Assembly (NCBI GenBank): GCA_003481745.1
Contig: QULP01000004.1
Span: forward strand, 248,001-312,000
DNA: 64,000 nucleotides
Direction of reading: 5' to 3'
DNA from: Firmicutes bacterium OM04-13BH
GTDB taxonomy: Bacteria > Bacillota > Clostridia > Lachnospirales > Lachnospiraceae
In this document: positions 35,545-45,987 of the stretch, in pieces
How the letters are laid out: every line of letters starts with the position of its first letter
Numbering within the stretch: the first letter of the stretch is position 1
The notes under the pieces: model-generated
Seen by the model: only the letters and a program-made list of their open reading frames with translations
Told to the model about the DNA's origin: nothing
Databases searched by the model: none
Program-made: the position numbers and the translations under genes

Positions 35545-36420
35545 TTACGATTCAAACGTTATCTGAACATCCCCCATTCCACAGTCAATGCTTAATTCCT
35601 TTCCGGTATCATTTTTATCTAAAAATTCATTTCCAAATCCGGAGGAAAGAACGTTATCTCCAATCTGAACAGTACCCATTCCAACCTCTGCCTCTGCACT
35701 GTAGTCCTCTCTTTTTCCTGCCATTTTCATGTCCACCGTACCTGTTCCGCAGGAAATATCACTTACTTTTGCATCTAATTTCGCCACAGATACTTCACCG
35801 GCACCAACCTCTATCTCACATTCCTGTGCTCTTAATTCATCGGATACCTGCAAAACCCCTGCGCCAACTTCCAGGTCAAGAGAAGCTGCATTTAATTTGT
35901 CGATAACCAGTTGTCCTCCTCCGTTCATTTCAACTGTCACTGATTCAAACTGCATATCCTGCGGGAGAATAATCTCAATCGGGTCTTTTTCTCCCTGATG
36001 ATTCTTTCCTTCCCGCTCAATTGAAAGTTCCCGGTCTTCTCTGTCATATTCTACAACATCTGCGCTATTATAACTCTTTACCTTAATTGAACTTGCATTT
36101 GCATCCGTCTTAAATTCCAGATAAATGGCATTTTTTTCTTCTGTTTCAATACTTAATGAACTCACTTCCTCTTTGCTAAATTCATATTCCTGTTTTGCTT
36201 CAGTATCTAATTTCGCATAGATTGTTTCAAGCCCATCAGAATCAAATCCTTTTCCGTCTGCAAGTACATTCACTTTTTCTGCCCAGCCAAAATATTGCAT
36301 CCCTTTATCCTTTAGAACAGACCAGTCCGGACCAATTATCATTCCGGCTAAAAACAATCCTGCTCCAATCACCCCAATCACAGCTGACAAAATCAGACAT
36401 GTCTTTGTAAACATTTTCAT
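35545..36420 (-). CDS. DUF4097-type beta-repeat membrane-anchored protein
   Basis: A 291-residue protein with one N-terminal membrane segment (about 8-28) and an outside region ending in repeated beta strands: LDLEVGAGVLQVSDELRAQ, CEIEVGAGEVSVAKLD, DISCGTGTVDMKM and AEVGMGTVQIG. This pattern is typical of DUF4097/DUF4098 proteins that accompany PadR and DUF1700 genes. Its start overlaps the stop of the preceding gene by four bases. Probably a surface-facing envelope stress protein; function not established. Confidence 0.82.
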   Translation of the reverse strand: MKMFTKTCLILSAVIGVIGAGLFLAGMIIGPDWSVLKDKGMQYFGWAEKVNVLADGKGFDSDGLETIYAKLDTEAKQEYEFSKEEVSSLSIETEEKNAIYLEFKTDANASSIKVKSYNSADVVEYDREDRELSIEREGKNHQGEKDPIEIILPQDMQFESVTVEMNGGGQLVIDKLNAASLDLEVGAGVLQVSDELRAQECEIEVGAGEVSVAKLDAKVSDISCGTGTVDMKMAGKREDYSAEAEVGMGTVQIGDNVLSSGFGNEFLDKNDTGKELSIDCGMGDVQITFES

Positions 36421-37133
36421 ACACGCTGCCCTCCTTTTCTTCCCTTGTAAAAGATTCTCTGAAGAAAATCAACGCATCCTCGAAAGACTATCGGAAATCC
36501 TTTTCCAACTATCCAGAGAAAGACTAACAGGATTAAAATTGCAATCGCAACTGCTACCATACCGCCCCCGGCTACAATTAAAAAGATTCCCGGGGATGAA
36601 ATCAAACGAATGATAGCTAAAACAATTGCAGTAATTCCTGCAATCAAAAGTGCGACACCTCCAATGCCAATTGCTGCAATGATTCCCAGCACTCCTACAA
36701 TCAAACCAAATAAAACACCTAAAATCCCAAGTCCTCCGCCAGCCCAGATTGGAGAAGTTAAAATAACAAGCACTATCACAAGTCCCCAGGTAAGACCGCT
36801 TCGTTTTTTCTGTGTATGCTGTCCATATCTGCTTTCTTCCTGATGATAATGATTTGTTTCTTTGAGCATATCTTTCTTATCAAAACGCACATCCTGATAA
36901 CCCTGTTCCGTATACTCTTCATAGTCTGCTTCATTTCCGGAAAGGTCTGCTTTGATAATCGCAGCCACCTTCCCGGGGCTTCCCAGCTCCTGAATCACCT
37001 CTGCTTCTTTCTCTTTTCCGGCATCATCAAAGTATCCATTATAATATTCCAATGCCTCTTCCCGCTCCTGCGCAGGAATGTCATACAAAAGTCGTTCCAG
37101 CTGGCTTAAAAATTCCTCTCGGTTCATACTCAC
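36417..37133 (-). CDS. DUF1700 (HAAS) membrane protein
   Basis: A 238-residue protein. The N-terminal part NREEFLSQLERLLYDIPAQEREEALEYYNGYFDDAG is the HAAS/DUF1700 signature. Four hydrophobic segments follow (about 105-215), rich in Gly and Ile. These proteins are almost always next to a PadR regulator and may act as its partner or target. It overlaps padR by four bases. Confidence 0.88.
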   Translation of the reverse strand: MSMNREEFLSQLERLLYDIPAQEREEALEYYNGYFDDAGKEKEAEVIQELGSPGKVAAIIKADLSGNEADYEEYTEQGYQDVRFDKKDMLKETNHYHQEESRYGQHTQKKRSGLTWGLVIVLVILTSPIWAGGGLGILGVLFGLIVGVLGIIAAIGIGGVALLIAGITAIVLAIIRLISSPGIFLIVAGGGMVAVAIAILILLVFLWIVGKGFPIVFRGCVDFLQRIFYKGRKGGQRV

Positions 37134-37450
37134 AACACCTCTCCCTCAAATAATCCGCTAATCTTTCCCGAATATGTTTTCCATTCTTCTTTATACAAAT
37201 TCAATTGTGCCATTCCCTTTTCTGTTACCTTATAATACCTGCGGTTTCTGCCTCCAAATTCCTGGTCATAAGTTTCCAGACAATCATCTTTTAAAAGCCT
37301 TCGCAAAACCGGATACAACGTAGATTCTGAAATCTCAAGCACCTGCCGTACATCCTGCGTAATCTTATACCCATACGTTCCCTCGGCTTCCTTTGAGACA
37401 ACAGCAAGTACAATTGCATCAAGTAATGCTGCACCTGTATTAAAAACCAT
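37130..37450 (-). CDS. PadR-family transcriptional regulator
   Basis: A 106-residue winged helix-turn-helix repressor. The core GTYGYKITQDVRQVLEISESTLYPVLRRLLKDDCLETY and GRNRRYYKVTEKG are typical of the PadR family. It heads the operon, with a palindrome inside its promoter that suggests autorepression. The ATG at 37450 is chosen since the in-frame GTG four codons upstream lies in the GAGGTG ribosome binding site. Confidence 0.93.
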   Translation of the reverse strand: MVFNTGAALLDAIVLAVVSKEAEGTYGYKITQDVRQVLEISESTLYPVLRRLLKDDCLETYDQEFGGRNRRYYKVTEKGMAQLNLYKEEWKTYSGKISGLFEGEVL

Positions 37451-37494
37451 GTATGCTTTCACCTCTTTTTTTGTAGAGTTATTTCTTATACAAT

Positions 37495-37524
37495 ACTATA
37501 CGTCATATAATATAGTTTTGTCAA
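37495..37524 (-). promoter_or_regulatory. padR promoter with embedded palindromic operator
   Basis: On the minus strand TTGACA (37519-37524) and TATAGT (37495-37500) are 18 bases apart. A 22-bp inverted repeat ACTATA-N10-TATAGT (37495-37516) fills the spacer and -10 box, where a bound repressor would block RNA polymerase. Binding by the adjacent PadR protein is inference. Confidence 0.7.
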
Positions 37525-37563
37525 TAATATTATATTAAATAAATCTTAAGGTTTTATAAAACA

Positions 37564-37607
37564 AAAAAATGGAAGGTTTTTTATTTTTCTAAAAAACCTT
37601 CCATTTT
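37564..37607 (-). terminator. Terminator of addBA
   Basis: Arms AAAATGGAAGGTTTTTTA/TAAAAAACCTTCCATTTT form a long hairpin with T-run on the minus strand, 17 bases after addA. Confidence 0.88.
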
Positions 37608-37623
37608 CTTTACGCTACTTTCT

Positions 37624-40600
37624 TTACTCTACCGCAAATGCCCGCTCCAAATTTACAGAATAAATATATTTTTCTTCCACCGGCTTTTCCAACATCCGCT
37701 CCAGTGCTTTCTGATAGTATTTCAGCTGAATTCCATACTTTCCAACCAAGTCACTGCCATCCCGCTGTTCTACATAATCTGTCTTGTAATCCAACAAAAC
37801 AATTTTTCCATTTTCTTCAAAAAATGCATCGATGATTCCCTGTACCAGCATCGTCTCTTCTCCCGTCTCTGTTTTTAAGATATCTGAAGCCAAAACTTCA
37901 ATGACAAAGGGCTGTTCACGGAATAAACATCCCTCGCTTTGCGCCTGTTTTATTCGTTTTCCAATTCTCGAATTAGCCAGTGCAAAAATCTTTTCAGGTT
38001 TTACTGTTACATAAACCGATTCATCTATTTTTTGTTCTTCTCTAAGTTTTGCAAGCTGATTTTTTACTGCCGTTTTGGTATCCGTATCTGTAAAATCCAG
38101 CCACTGCAGTACCTTATGATACGCATTTCCGCGGTCTACCCCGACTAAAACCTCGCCTTCTTCCTGCATAAATGCCGGAATATATGGTTCAATTTCCGGC
38201 AATTCTTTTATTTCTTCCTTCTCGTCTGCAAGAAGTTCTTCTCCAAGAATCTGATCCATAAGGGAAACTCTTTCCTCAAAGGAAATGCTCTCTTCAAAGG
38301 AAACACTTTCTTCATCTTCAAACTGCATCCGTTTGACTTCTGAAACTGTTACCTTAGCCGGAACTTCGGCTTCTTTCTGCCACGGATATTCCCACAAAAA
38401 ATGTTCCTGTATTTCTTTTCTTATTCGTTCATCTGAAGATGCACGCTCCATTTCTGCAATCAATTCCTGCTCTTTGATTAACTGCTCACTTCGCTCTTTT
38501 GCCTCACTTAAAACAAACTCAACCGGTGATTTTACAGCAATCAAAAATGGAGCTGTTTCTTCATGCAATGAATGACTCACAGGGCAGGAATATTCATACT
38601 GCTGATACAATCCATCCATACAGCGGTGTCTTGCAAGTGCCGGAAAAATCCAGTCCAGATACATTCTCGCTTTCACAAGTTTTCCATAAGACAGACGCAT
38701 TTTTTCTTCATTTTTTATCAGTTCAAGTCCTTCCACACGTTTCTCCAGTCTGCTGACTGCCCCAGTCAGATATAACTTTTCTTTTGCTCTGGTCAAAGCT
38801 ACATAAAGCACTCGCAGTTCTTCTCCCAGATTTTCAAGCTGAATCTGGCGCTGAACAGCTTTCTTTAATAAAGTCGGTGCTTTTGTTCTGCGTTTTGTAT
38901 CAATCCAGTCTGCACCGATTCCCAAATCCGGATGAATCACAAGTGACGCTCTGGCATCCTGCTGATTAAACAATTTTCCAAGCCCGGATACAAAAACAAT
39001 CGGAAATTCCAGACCTTTGCTTTTATGAATACTCATAATCTTTACGGTATTTTCCTGACTTGCCGTGATGTCTGCTTCACCAAAATCAATCTGGTATTTC
39101 TGCAGGTTTTCAATATAACGCACAAAGTTAAACAGTCCTCGATAGCTTGTTTTTTCATAATCTCTTGCCTTCTCAAAAAGCATCTCAAGATTTGCTTTTT
39201 TCTGTTCGCCAAGCGCATTTGCCATATAATATTCTATCAGTCCAAGGCTCTCATAAATATCCCATAACAGCTCATGGATTGGTGTATAGGCAACCTTCAC
39301 ACGCAGGGTGTAAAACTGTTCTAGAAATCGGCTGATTTTTCTTTGAATTTCTGCCGCTCCGTCTGTTTTCTCATATAACAACATACATTCAAAGAATTTA
39401 AGCGTCTCATCTGAACTTTCTTTTCCCGCACATTTTATCTTTGCCAGTTCTTCCATTGTAAAGGCATCCGGCAGATTTAAAAGCACTCCGGCAAATGGAA
39501 TATCCTGAAGCGGATTATCCAGAATCCGAAGGTAATTTAAAACAGTTACGACTTCCTGTGCCGAGAAATATCCGGTCTTTGTCGTTACGCTTGCAGGAAT
39601 TCCACGACTCTCAAGAATCTTTTTAAAATTTTCTGCCCAACCATTCATGGTGCGCAGCAAAATCACAATATCTCCATACTCTGCTTTTCTATAACCGCCA
39701 TTTCCTTTATCTACAACCGGAAACTTTCCAACGATTTCCTGAATTTTATCCGCCACAAGTCTTGCTTCAAGTTCCTGCACATTTTCTTCGGTTTCCATCT
39801 GCTTCCATTCGGCTTCATCGCTTTCCACCAGCAAAAGTTCTGTTTCTCTTAACACCGGCTCACTATTTTCCTCAAACACCGCTCCGGCATAGAGTGCCGC
39901 ATCTTCATCATATTCCACTCCGCCCAGACTCTCTCCCATTATCTGGTAAAAGATAAAGTTGATTCCTGCTAAAACTTCCTCTCTGCTTCGGAAATTTTTA
40001 TGCAGGTCAATCCGCACCTTATCTCCGGCTTTCTGCAAATATGAATGATATTTTTCCATAAATAAATCCGGTCTTGCAAGGCGGAAACGATAAATACTCT
40101 GCTTGACATCTCCTACCATAAAGATGTTATTCTGTCCCTCTTCCATCCTTGATACCGCAGTTAGTAATTTTTCCTGTACCAGATTGCTGTCCTGATATTC
40201 ATCAATTAAAATCTCATAAAAATGGGCAGAAAGTTCCTTCGCTGCCTCACTTCGCTCATCCCCATTTTCCGTATGATGAATCAAAATTTCCAGTGCAAAA
40301 TGCTCCAAATCCGAATAATCCAGCAGATTCTTTTCCCGTTTTTTCTCTGCAAATGCTTCCGAAAAACGAAGCGTCAAATCAATTAAAACCCCAACCGGTC
40401 CTCCGGCTTCCTGCAGATATTTAGCTGCTGTTTCAAACGGCACACCAAAGTACTGTTCTTTGATTTCATTTAAACCGTCTTTGATTTGATTTCGATAATT
40501 TTTTACCAGTTCTTTTTTATTTTCCGATGCTTCCGGCATTTTTTTTCCCGATAATCTTGCATAAGAAAGATGGGAAAAAACCTCCTGCTGTGCTTCGAAA

Positions 40601-41427
40601 CTGTCTGCTTTTAACAGCAGTTCCACTGTTTTTAAATCCTGACTTAAGGCTTCTTCGTAAAGATATGGTCCATCTTCCTGCCGACAAAGTGCAATTCCTG
40701 CTTCTGCAAGCATACGGATTTCTTCCAGATTTTTTTCGATATCGGACTTTAACAACTGCATCCACGGTGCCTGCTCCACTTCTTTTACTGACGAAATCTG
40801 ATATGCATCTTTGCAGGATACCAGCCATTCTTTTGGATACGGATAACTCGTCGAAAAAGTATACAATTTACGTATCAATTCCACCAACCCATCATCAGAA
40901 CGCCCTGTGGAAAACGCCTCCACAAACTCATGAAATTCTTCACTGCCCTCTTCATAAGCCTCGCTCAAAATCCGCTCGGCCACATCTCCCTGAAGCATAC
41001 GCAGTTCCCCTTCTTCTCCCACACGAAAAGACGGGTCTAAGTCAATTAAATGAAAATAATTTCGCACAATATACGCACAAAAACTGTCAATCGTTGTAAT
41101 CAGCGCATGATGAAGCAGGGTATTCTGCTTTCTTAGATGCTCTAACATCTGCTCTTTTTTCGGACTGTCTTCCTGCTTCTCTTCTTCCTCGATTCGAGCT
41201 TCTATCGCAAGTCGGATTCGCTCTCTCATCTCTCCTGCTGCTGCTCTTGTAAAGGTCACAATTAAAAGCTCATCAATCGAAACCGGATGCTCCAAATCTG
41301 TAATCATCGAAAGGATTCTTGCCACAAGCACCGCTGTCTTTCCACTTCCCGCTGCCGCACTGACTAATACATTTGCATTTCTCGTCTCTATGACTTTCTG
41401 CTGTTCCGGGGTCCATTTCATTTCCAT
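37624..41427 (-). CDS. addA: ATP-dependent helicase/nuclease subunit A
   Basis: A 1267-residue UvrD-like helicase with a C-terminal nuclease domain. Walker A SAAAGSGKTAVLVARI lies near residue 25, DEYQDSN (motif II) near 413, VGDVKQSIYRFR (motif III) after it, and the nuclease centre VLLDYKTDYVEQ near 1210. With AddB it resects double-strand breaks and starts RecA-mediated repair. Its ATG directly abuts the addB stop codon. Confidence 0.96.
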   Translation of the reverse strand: MEMKWTPEQQKVIETRNANVLVSAAAGSGKTAVLVARILSMITDLEHPVSIDELLIVTFTRAAAGEMRERIRLAIEARIEEEEKQEDSPKKEQMLEHLRKQNTLLHHALITTIDSFCAYIVRNYFHLIDLDPSFRVGEEGELRMLQGDVAERILSEAYEEGSEEFHEFVEAFSTGRSDDGLVELIRKLYTFSTSYPYPKEWLVSCKDAYQISSVKEVEQAPWMQLLKSDIEKNLEEIRMLAEAGIALCRQEDGPYLYEEALSQDLKTVELLLKADSFEAQQEVFSHLSYARLSGKKMPEASENKKELVKNYRNQIKDGLNEIKEQYFGVPFETAAKYLQEAGGPVGVLIDLTLRFSEAFAEKKREKNLLDYSDLEHFALEILIHHTENGDERSEAAKELSAHFYEILIDEYQDSNLVQEKLLTAVSRMEEGQNNIFMVGDVKQSIYRFRLARPDLFMEKYHSYLQKAGDKVRIDLHKNFRSREEVLAGINFIFYQIMGESLGGVEYDEDAALYAGAVFEENSEPVLRETELLLVESDEAEWKQMETEENVQELEARLVADKIQEIVGKFPVVDKGNGGYRKAEYGDIVILLRTMNGWAENFKKILESRGIPASVTTKTGYFSAQEVVTVLNYLRILDNPLQDIPFAGVLLNLPDAFTMEELAKIKCAGKESSDETLKFFECMLLYEKTDGAAEIQRKISRFLEQFYTLRVKVAYTPIHELLWDIYESLGLIEYYMANALGEQKKANLEMLFEKARDYEKTSYRGLFNFVRYIENLQKYQIDFGEADITASQENTVKIMSIHKSKGLEFPIVFVSGLGKLFNQQDARASLVIHPDLGIGADWIDTKRRTKAPTLLKKAVQRQIQLENLGEELRVLYVALTRAKEKLYLTGAVSRLEKRVEGLELIKNEEKMRLSYGKLVKARMYLDWIFPALARHRCMDGLYQQYEYSCPVSHSLHEETAPFLIAVKSPVEFVLSEAKERSEQLIKEQELIAEMERASSDERIRKEIQEHFLWEYPWQKEAEVPAKVTVSEVKRMQFEDEESVSFEESISFEERVSLMDQILGEELLADEKEEIKELPEIEPYIPAFMQEEGEVLVGVDRGNAYHKVLQWLDFTDTDTKTAVKNQLAKLREEQKIDESVYVTVKPEKIFALANSRIGKRIKQAQSEGCLFREQPFVIEVLASDILKTETGEETMLVQGIIDAFFEENGKIVLLDYKTDYVEQRDGSDLVGKYGIQLKYYQKALERMLEKPVEEKYIYSVNLERAFAVE

Positions 41428-44400
41428 TTATTTCTTTTCCCCCTTTTCATTTTCTGCTTTTTCGCTCTCCTGCATCTGCTCTTCCATGCCTTTCCAGATT
41501 TCCTCACTTTTTACCTGCGCCAGTCTGCGGTATCCACACCCTTCTTTTTTCTCATCAAACCCACACGCACCTTGATATGGGCAATACTGACAGGCATTTC
41601 TTTGTCCCATCTCATAAGGTGAAACCGACGCTTCTCCCTTTAAAATACGCTGTCCGATTTCCTGTATCTTATGTTTGACATAGCCTGAAACCAGTTCAAA
41701 ATGTTCCTCATCTACCGCACTGGAAGTCTTAGAAAGTCCTCCGCTTTTATTGATAGAAACTGGAATACTGTTTGAAGATACCCCTTTTTCTTCGAGTCCC
41801 TTGTCCAGACGTTTTAAAATCTCCGGGTCGGCAGATGCCAGTCCATTCATTCTAAGCTGCTTTAACAGTCTCTGATTTAAAGACTCTTCCGATTCCTTTT
41901 CTACACAATCTACAATCGGGTCTTTGATATTATAATAAAAAATCCCTGCCGGAAGTACGTTTTTATCCGGATGAGCTCTTTGTTCCAGTTCCATTGCCGC
42001 ATTTAAATACAGCACCAGCTGAAGCTGAAGTCCGTGATACAGTGCCACTAAATCAAACGCAGTACTTCCTGATTTATAGTCAATGACTTTTACATAGACA
42101 TTTTCAGAATCTTCACACACATCCACACGGTCGATTCTTCCCTTTAATTTCATTGTCTCCTCTTCTGAAAGCGCAATATTAACGCTTTCTAACGAATCTG
42201 CCATTGCAAAGGAAACCTCAAACCGGCTCGGTTTAAATTCGCCCTGTTCCATCTGTTTTGCAAGTGCCCAAACCGTTCTTCGCATCATTCGTTTGACACG
42301 ATTGACCATATAAGCATTTCTCGCATCACTTTGAAGCACGGTATTCCCATAGGAATCAACGGCTTCTTCCACACAGGAATCTGCGAGTTTTTCCATCTCT
42401 TCGAGACTGATTTCATCCCATTCCACACCCTGTTCTTTGATGTGTCTTGCAAAACGTTCCAATCCAGAATGAAGCACATTTCCCATATCCATTGCATTAA
42501 ATTCATAGGCCGTACGTTCTTTTAATTCCAGCCCGTAAGAGAGGAAATGTGCACAGGCACACTTTGCAAAAAGTTCCAGTCTGGTCGCACTGTTTTCCAG
42601 TATCTGTCCATACAGTGCCTTTGCCACACTTCTTCCGATATTATCAGCGATTTTCTTTGGAAATGCACTCTTCATCAGACCTTTTACTCTCTCCTGCCAT
42701 TCTTCCTGTGAAACAAACCACAAAAATAATTCCTGCCAGTATTTAGACGGTGTCTCTTTTCGGATATTCTGAAAACCTTTGGCAAGATATGCAAATGCCT
42801 GCTCCGTCTTTTCAAATGCAAAACTGTCATTTTGTCTAACTTTTTCCACCGGCAAATCCGCAAACATCTTTCTTAAATTTCCAATCAAAAAGGAAGGAAG
42901 TATTGCCTCTCCATCTGCCCCCTGCTTGCTGTAAGAGAGGAATAACTGATTTGATGGCTTCGTCAGATTCAAATACAGATAAAATTTCTGTGTATACAGA
43001 TTTTCTTTCGCAGTTGGCGCAAGCGCTACTTCAGACAATTTCAAATCTTCACGGTTTAATTCTGATAAAATTTTTCCACCACCATCTTCTCTTGGAATTT
43101 TTCCATCATTGACTCCGACAAAAAACAAAACCTGAATGTCTTTTAAACGGGTTCGCTCCATATCTCCGACCAGCACCTGATCTGTACTTGGAGGAATAAT
43201 TCCCACCTTTGCCTCAGAAAGCCCTGCCTCTAAGAGTTCTTTAAACTCCCTTAAACTGACACTTTCTTCCCCCAAAACCTGCACCATTTTATCAAATAAA
43301 TCCATCACAATGGCATAAATCTGACTGTATTCTTTTGCCTTTCCAACCTCTCCGTGTGCCTCAAAATACTGCTCACTTTTCTTTAATTTCTGCTGAATTC
43401 TGCATGAAACAATAAACTCATAAAAGGCTCGCACACGCTCCGATACCGTAGCTTTTCGCACTTTCATACGCAAAGTAAATCCTTCCAAAAGCTCCATCAG
43501 ACGAACTCTTAAAGCTTCAATTTTTACAACTTCCTCTGGATTTTCTCCCCGATAAGCTAATGTCCACTCCTTCTGCCACTTCTTCCAGCTCTTAATACCC
43601 ATTCCAAGCATATAGTTTTCTAAGACGTCCATTTCTTCTTCCGTCAAATCCAAAAGCCCGCATCGAAGAAAACGAAACACACTCTCATAGCTATAATTTT
43701 CTATCAGCATATCAATGCAGGCACGCAGAAATTCAATAAACGGATTCATAAGCACAGTCTGTTTTTCATCAATAAAACACGGAATTTCGTAACGTTCCAG
43801 CATCTTCTTTGCATAATCTGCGTAAGTATCCATGTCTGCCGTAATCACTGCAAAATCACGCCAACGCATCTTCTTTTGACGTACCATCCGGTGTATCATT
43901 CCGGAAACATATTCCATTTCTTCTTTGGGATTGGCACATTCCAAAACCCTTATCGAATCCTGTCTTTCGGTATAACAGTTTCTTTTAGAACGAAATAAAT
44001 TCTGCTCTAAAAATGCCAGTGCCGGCTGATGGAAAAACCTTGCGTTTCCCTTAATTTTCACATCGTCCACCGGACAGCCGACTCTTGACGCTGTCTGGCA
44101 CAATCTACTCACCGTCTGCTTACTTAAATAAAACAGATTCGTCGCATCACTCTGCACATAAGGACGTTCCCCTTCCCCGATTGTAACCGTCACATACATT
44201 TCTTCGCAGAGGGGCAGAATCTTCTCCAGTACATTTTGCTGAATCGGTGTAAATCCGGTATAGCCATCCAGAACCAGTATGCTCTCTTTTAATTTTTTCG
44301 ACTTTCCGGCTACACTTCCAAGCACTTCAAGCACTTCTTCTCTTGTGATTGCTTTTCCTTCCAGATACTCAAAAAAGCCGTCATAAAGCACTGCAATATC

Positions 44401-44871
44401 CTTTAATTTATAGTAAAGTTCCGGCTTATCCTTTGCACACTCCAGCATTTTTTCCATGTCTTCTTTTGAGACTTCATACTGCCGAAGCTCAGATACCATG
44501 GATTTCATTTCAGAGATATAACCCTGTCGTTTCATTTTTTCGCCAAGCACACTTAATTCCTTCTTATGATTTTGTGCCACTTTTCGGATAACCAGACTCT
44601 TTCCGGTCTCTTCTAACACATCCTCACACAGATAACCTGTTTCTTCTAATACTCGAAAAGCAAGACGTTCAAAACTTAAGACATCAATATTTAAAATTCC
44701 TTTTCTTGGATGCATCCGGACCAGTTCTTTCTGTGTCTGCATCGTAAACTGCTCTGGTACTAATACCAGATATTGCTTCTTCGGATTCTGAATGGATTCC
44801 CGTATAATTTTCTGATAAATATAATAAGATTTTCCGGCACCCGATGCGCCAAACACAAAATGTAACGACAT
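41428..44871 (-). CDS. addB: ATP-dependent nuclease subunit B
   Basis: A 1147-residue partner of AddA. Walker A FGASGAGKS lies at residues 7-15, and the nuclease core VKVIDYKSGSTAFD near 945. The iron-sulfur cysteines are all present: one in CACAHFLSYG and three in CQYCPYQGAC near residue 1094, the spacing known in Bacillus AddB. Its helicase part is inactive in other species and reads Chi. It starts the addB-addA operon. Confidence 0.95.
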   Translation of the reverse strand: MSLHFVFGASGAGKSYYIYQKIIRESIQNPKKQYLVLVPEQFTMQTQKELVRMHPRKGILNIDVLSFERLAFRVLEETGYLCEDVLEETGKSLVIRKVAQNHKKELSVLGEKMKRQGYISEMKSMVSELRQYEVSKEDMEKMLECAKDKPELYYKLKDIAVLYDGFFEYLEGKAITREEVLEVLGSVAGKSKKLKESILVLDGYTGFTPIQQNVLEKILPLCEEMYVTVTIGEGERPYVQSDATNLFYLSKQTVSRLCQTASRVGCPVDDVKIKGNARFFHQPALAFLEQNLFRSKRNCYTERQDSIRVLECANPKEEMEYVSGMIHRMVRQKKMRWRDFAVITADMDTYADYAKKMLERYEIPCFIDEKQTVLMNPFIEFLRACIDMLIENYSYESVFRFLRCGLLDLTEEEMDVLENYMLGMGIKSWKKWQKEWTLAYRGENPEEVVKIEALRVRLMELLEGFTLRMKVRKATVSERVRAFYEFIVSCRIQQKLKKSEQYFEAHGEVGKAKEYSQIYAIVMDLFDKMVQVLGEESVSLREFKELLEAGLSEAKVGIIPPSTDQVLVGDMERTRLKDIQVLFFVGVNDGKIPREDGGGKILSELNREDLKLSEVALAPTAKENLYTQKFYLYLNLTKPSNQLFLSYSKQGADGEAILPSFLIGNLRKMFADLPVEKVRQNDSFAFEKTEQAFAYLAKGFQNIRKETPSKYWQELFLWFVSQEEWQERVKGLMKSAFPKKIADNIGRSVAKALYGQILENSATRLELFAKCACAHFLSYGLELKERTAYEFNAMDMGNVLHSGLERFARHIKEQGVEWDEISLEEMEKLADSCVEEAVDSYGNTVLQSDARNAYMVNRVKRMMRRTVWALAKQMEQGEFKPSRFEVSFAMADSLESVNIALSEEETMKLKGRIDRVDVCEDSENVYVKVIDYKSGSTAFDLVALYHGLQLQLVLYLNAAMELEQRAHPDKNVLPAGIFYYNIKDPIVDCVEKESEESLNQRLLKQLRMNGLASADPEILKRLDKGLEEKGVSSNSIPVSINKSGGLSKTSSAVDEEHFELVSGYVKHKIQEIGQRILKGEASVSPYEMGQRNACQYCPYQGACGFDEKKEGCGYRRLAQVKSEEIWKGMEEQMQESEKAENEKGEKK

Positions 44872-44908
44872 GCGTTTCCCCTTTCTTACAACTAACTGTT
44901 TCTGTCTT

Positions 44909-45721
44909 TTACTTTAGGAAAAATTTTTCAATGACCTCTGCAATTCCATCCTCATCATTACTATTTATGGTAATATAATCTGCCACATCTTTTACTTTTT
45001 CCTGTGCATTTGCCATAGCCACCCCAAGACCCGCATACTGAATCATGGAAATATCGTTAAATCCGTCTCCACAGCACACCATCTCTTCCCTTTCGATTCC
45101 GAGAATCTTTAACAGACGTTCCAGACAATATGCCTTATCCACATTTTTCGGAAGCACCTCCAGGAAATATGGTTCCGAACGGAATACCTGCGCTTCTAAC
45201 TGATATTTCTCGGCAATGACTGGTTCAATACTCTCTAATAATTCACCGTCAGCCGTTAAAATACACTTGTTAACCGGAAAATTGACATAAGATTTAAAAT
45301 CCGGTTTTTTAATCACAGGAAGTGTCGTAATTCTGGATTCTATCATAATATATTCATCCGGTATTTTTGCAGAAATAATAGAATCCCCCTCATAAGTCAT
45401 AAGACCCGTTCCATAATGCATGGCATCGTCATATAATTTCTTTGGAATCCCAATCGGAAGTTCTTTCGAGTAAATACATTCTTTTGTTTTCCAGTTAATA
45501 ATTCTTGCTCCGTTAAATGCGAGCACATAACTTCCATACTCAGCAAAATCCAGTTCATCTGCAACTGCCACAATTCCCTTTGTCGGACGACCCGATGCAA
45601 TCGCTACCGGAATCCCTTTTTTTTGAAGTTCTAAAATTGCTTCTTTTGTCTTTTGGGTAATCTCTTTCTTAGAATTTGTCACTGTTCCATCAATATCCAA
45701 TACTAATAATTTATAACTCAT
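44909..45721 (-). CDS. Cof-type HAD hydrolase
   Basis: A 270-residue phosphatase of HAD subfamily IIB. Motif I LVLDIDGTVTNS has the nucleophile Asp (residue 9), motif II AIASGRP, motif III Lys in KNVDKAYCLERL, motif IV VCCGDGFNDISMI. Such enzymes act on sugar phosphates, FMN or related small molecules; the substrate is unknown. GAGGAGG precedes the start; a copy of a dispersed repeat lies 31 bases upstream. Confidence 0.92.
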   Translation of the reverse strand: MSYKLLVLDIDGTVTNSKKEITQKTKEAILELQKKGIPVAIASGRPTKGIVAVADELDFAEYGSYVLAFNGARIINWKTKECIYSKELPIGIPKKLYDDAMHYGTGLMTYEGDSIISAKIPDEYIMIESRITTLPVIKKPDFKSYVNFPVNKCILTADGELLESIEPVIAEKYQLEAQVFRSEPYFLEVLPKNVDKAYCLERLLKILGIEREEMVCCGDGFNDISMIQYAGLGVAMANAQEKVKDVADYITINSNDEDGIAEVIEKFFLK

Positions 45722-45752
45722 TTTTAAAAAATCCTCCTCAATTTCTCAGATG

Positions 45753-45914
45753 TTTAACCAAATCAAGTAAGTCCCCTGCTTCAATTGCGAAAAGCAATAA
45801 GCAGGGGTGGGGACTTGCTTGTATCAGGAGGGGGCAATCCCCTTCTGATAAGCTGCGTAGCAGCTATTTGGTTATGAGCAAGTAGCGAAGCGGATTGCGA
45901 ATATCCACTTGACT
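45753..45914. repeat. Dispersed hairpin-rich repeat, copy 1
   Basis: A 162-base element reading TTTAACCAAATCAAGTAAGT at its left end and GGATATTCGCAATCC-like on the opposite strand at its right end. It contains at least three hairpins: AAGTAAGTCCCCTGCTT with a complementary arm, TATCAG/CTGATA around a G/C-rich stem, and AGCTGC-GTA-GCAGCT. ACCAAAT and ATTTGGT occur as an inner inverted pair. Copy 2 at 58477-58638 is its reverse complement with one mismatch, and copy 3 is at 59883-60039. No coding frame is credible. Confidence 0.9.
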
Positions 45915-45987
45915 CTGAAACCAGTTTAACACAAAAAGTTTTCTCAACCAACCTCGTTGGGGGCATATTTTTCTTTTTCTCCTAATA

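Noticed and set aside
45781..45966. A 61-codon minus-strand frame
   Set aside because: It lies mostly within repeat copy 1; composition follows the hairpins and it lacks a ribosome binding site.
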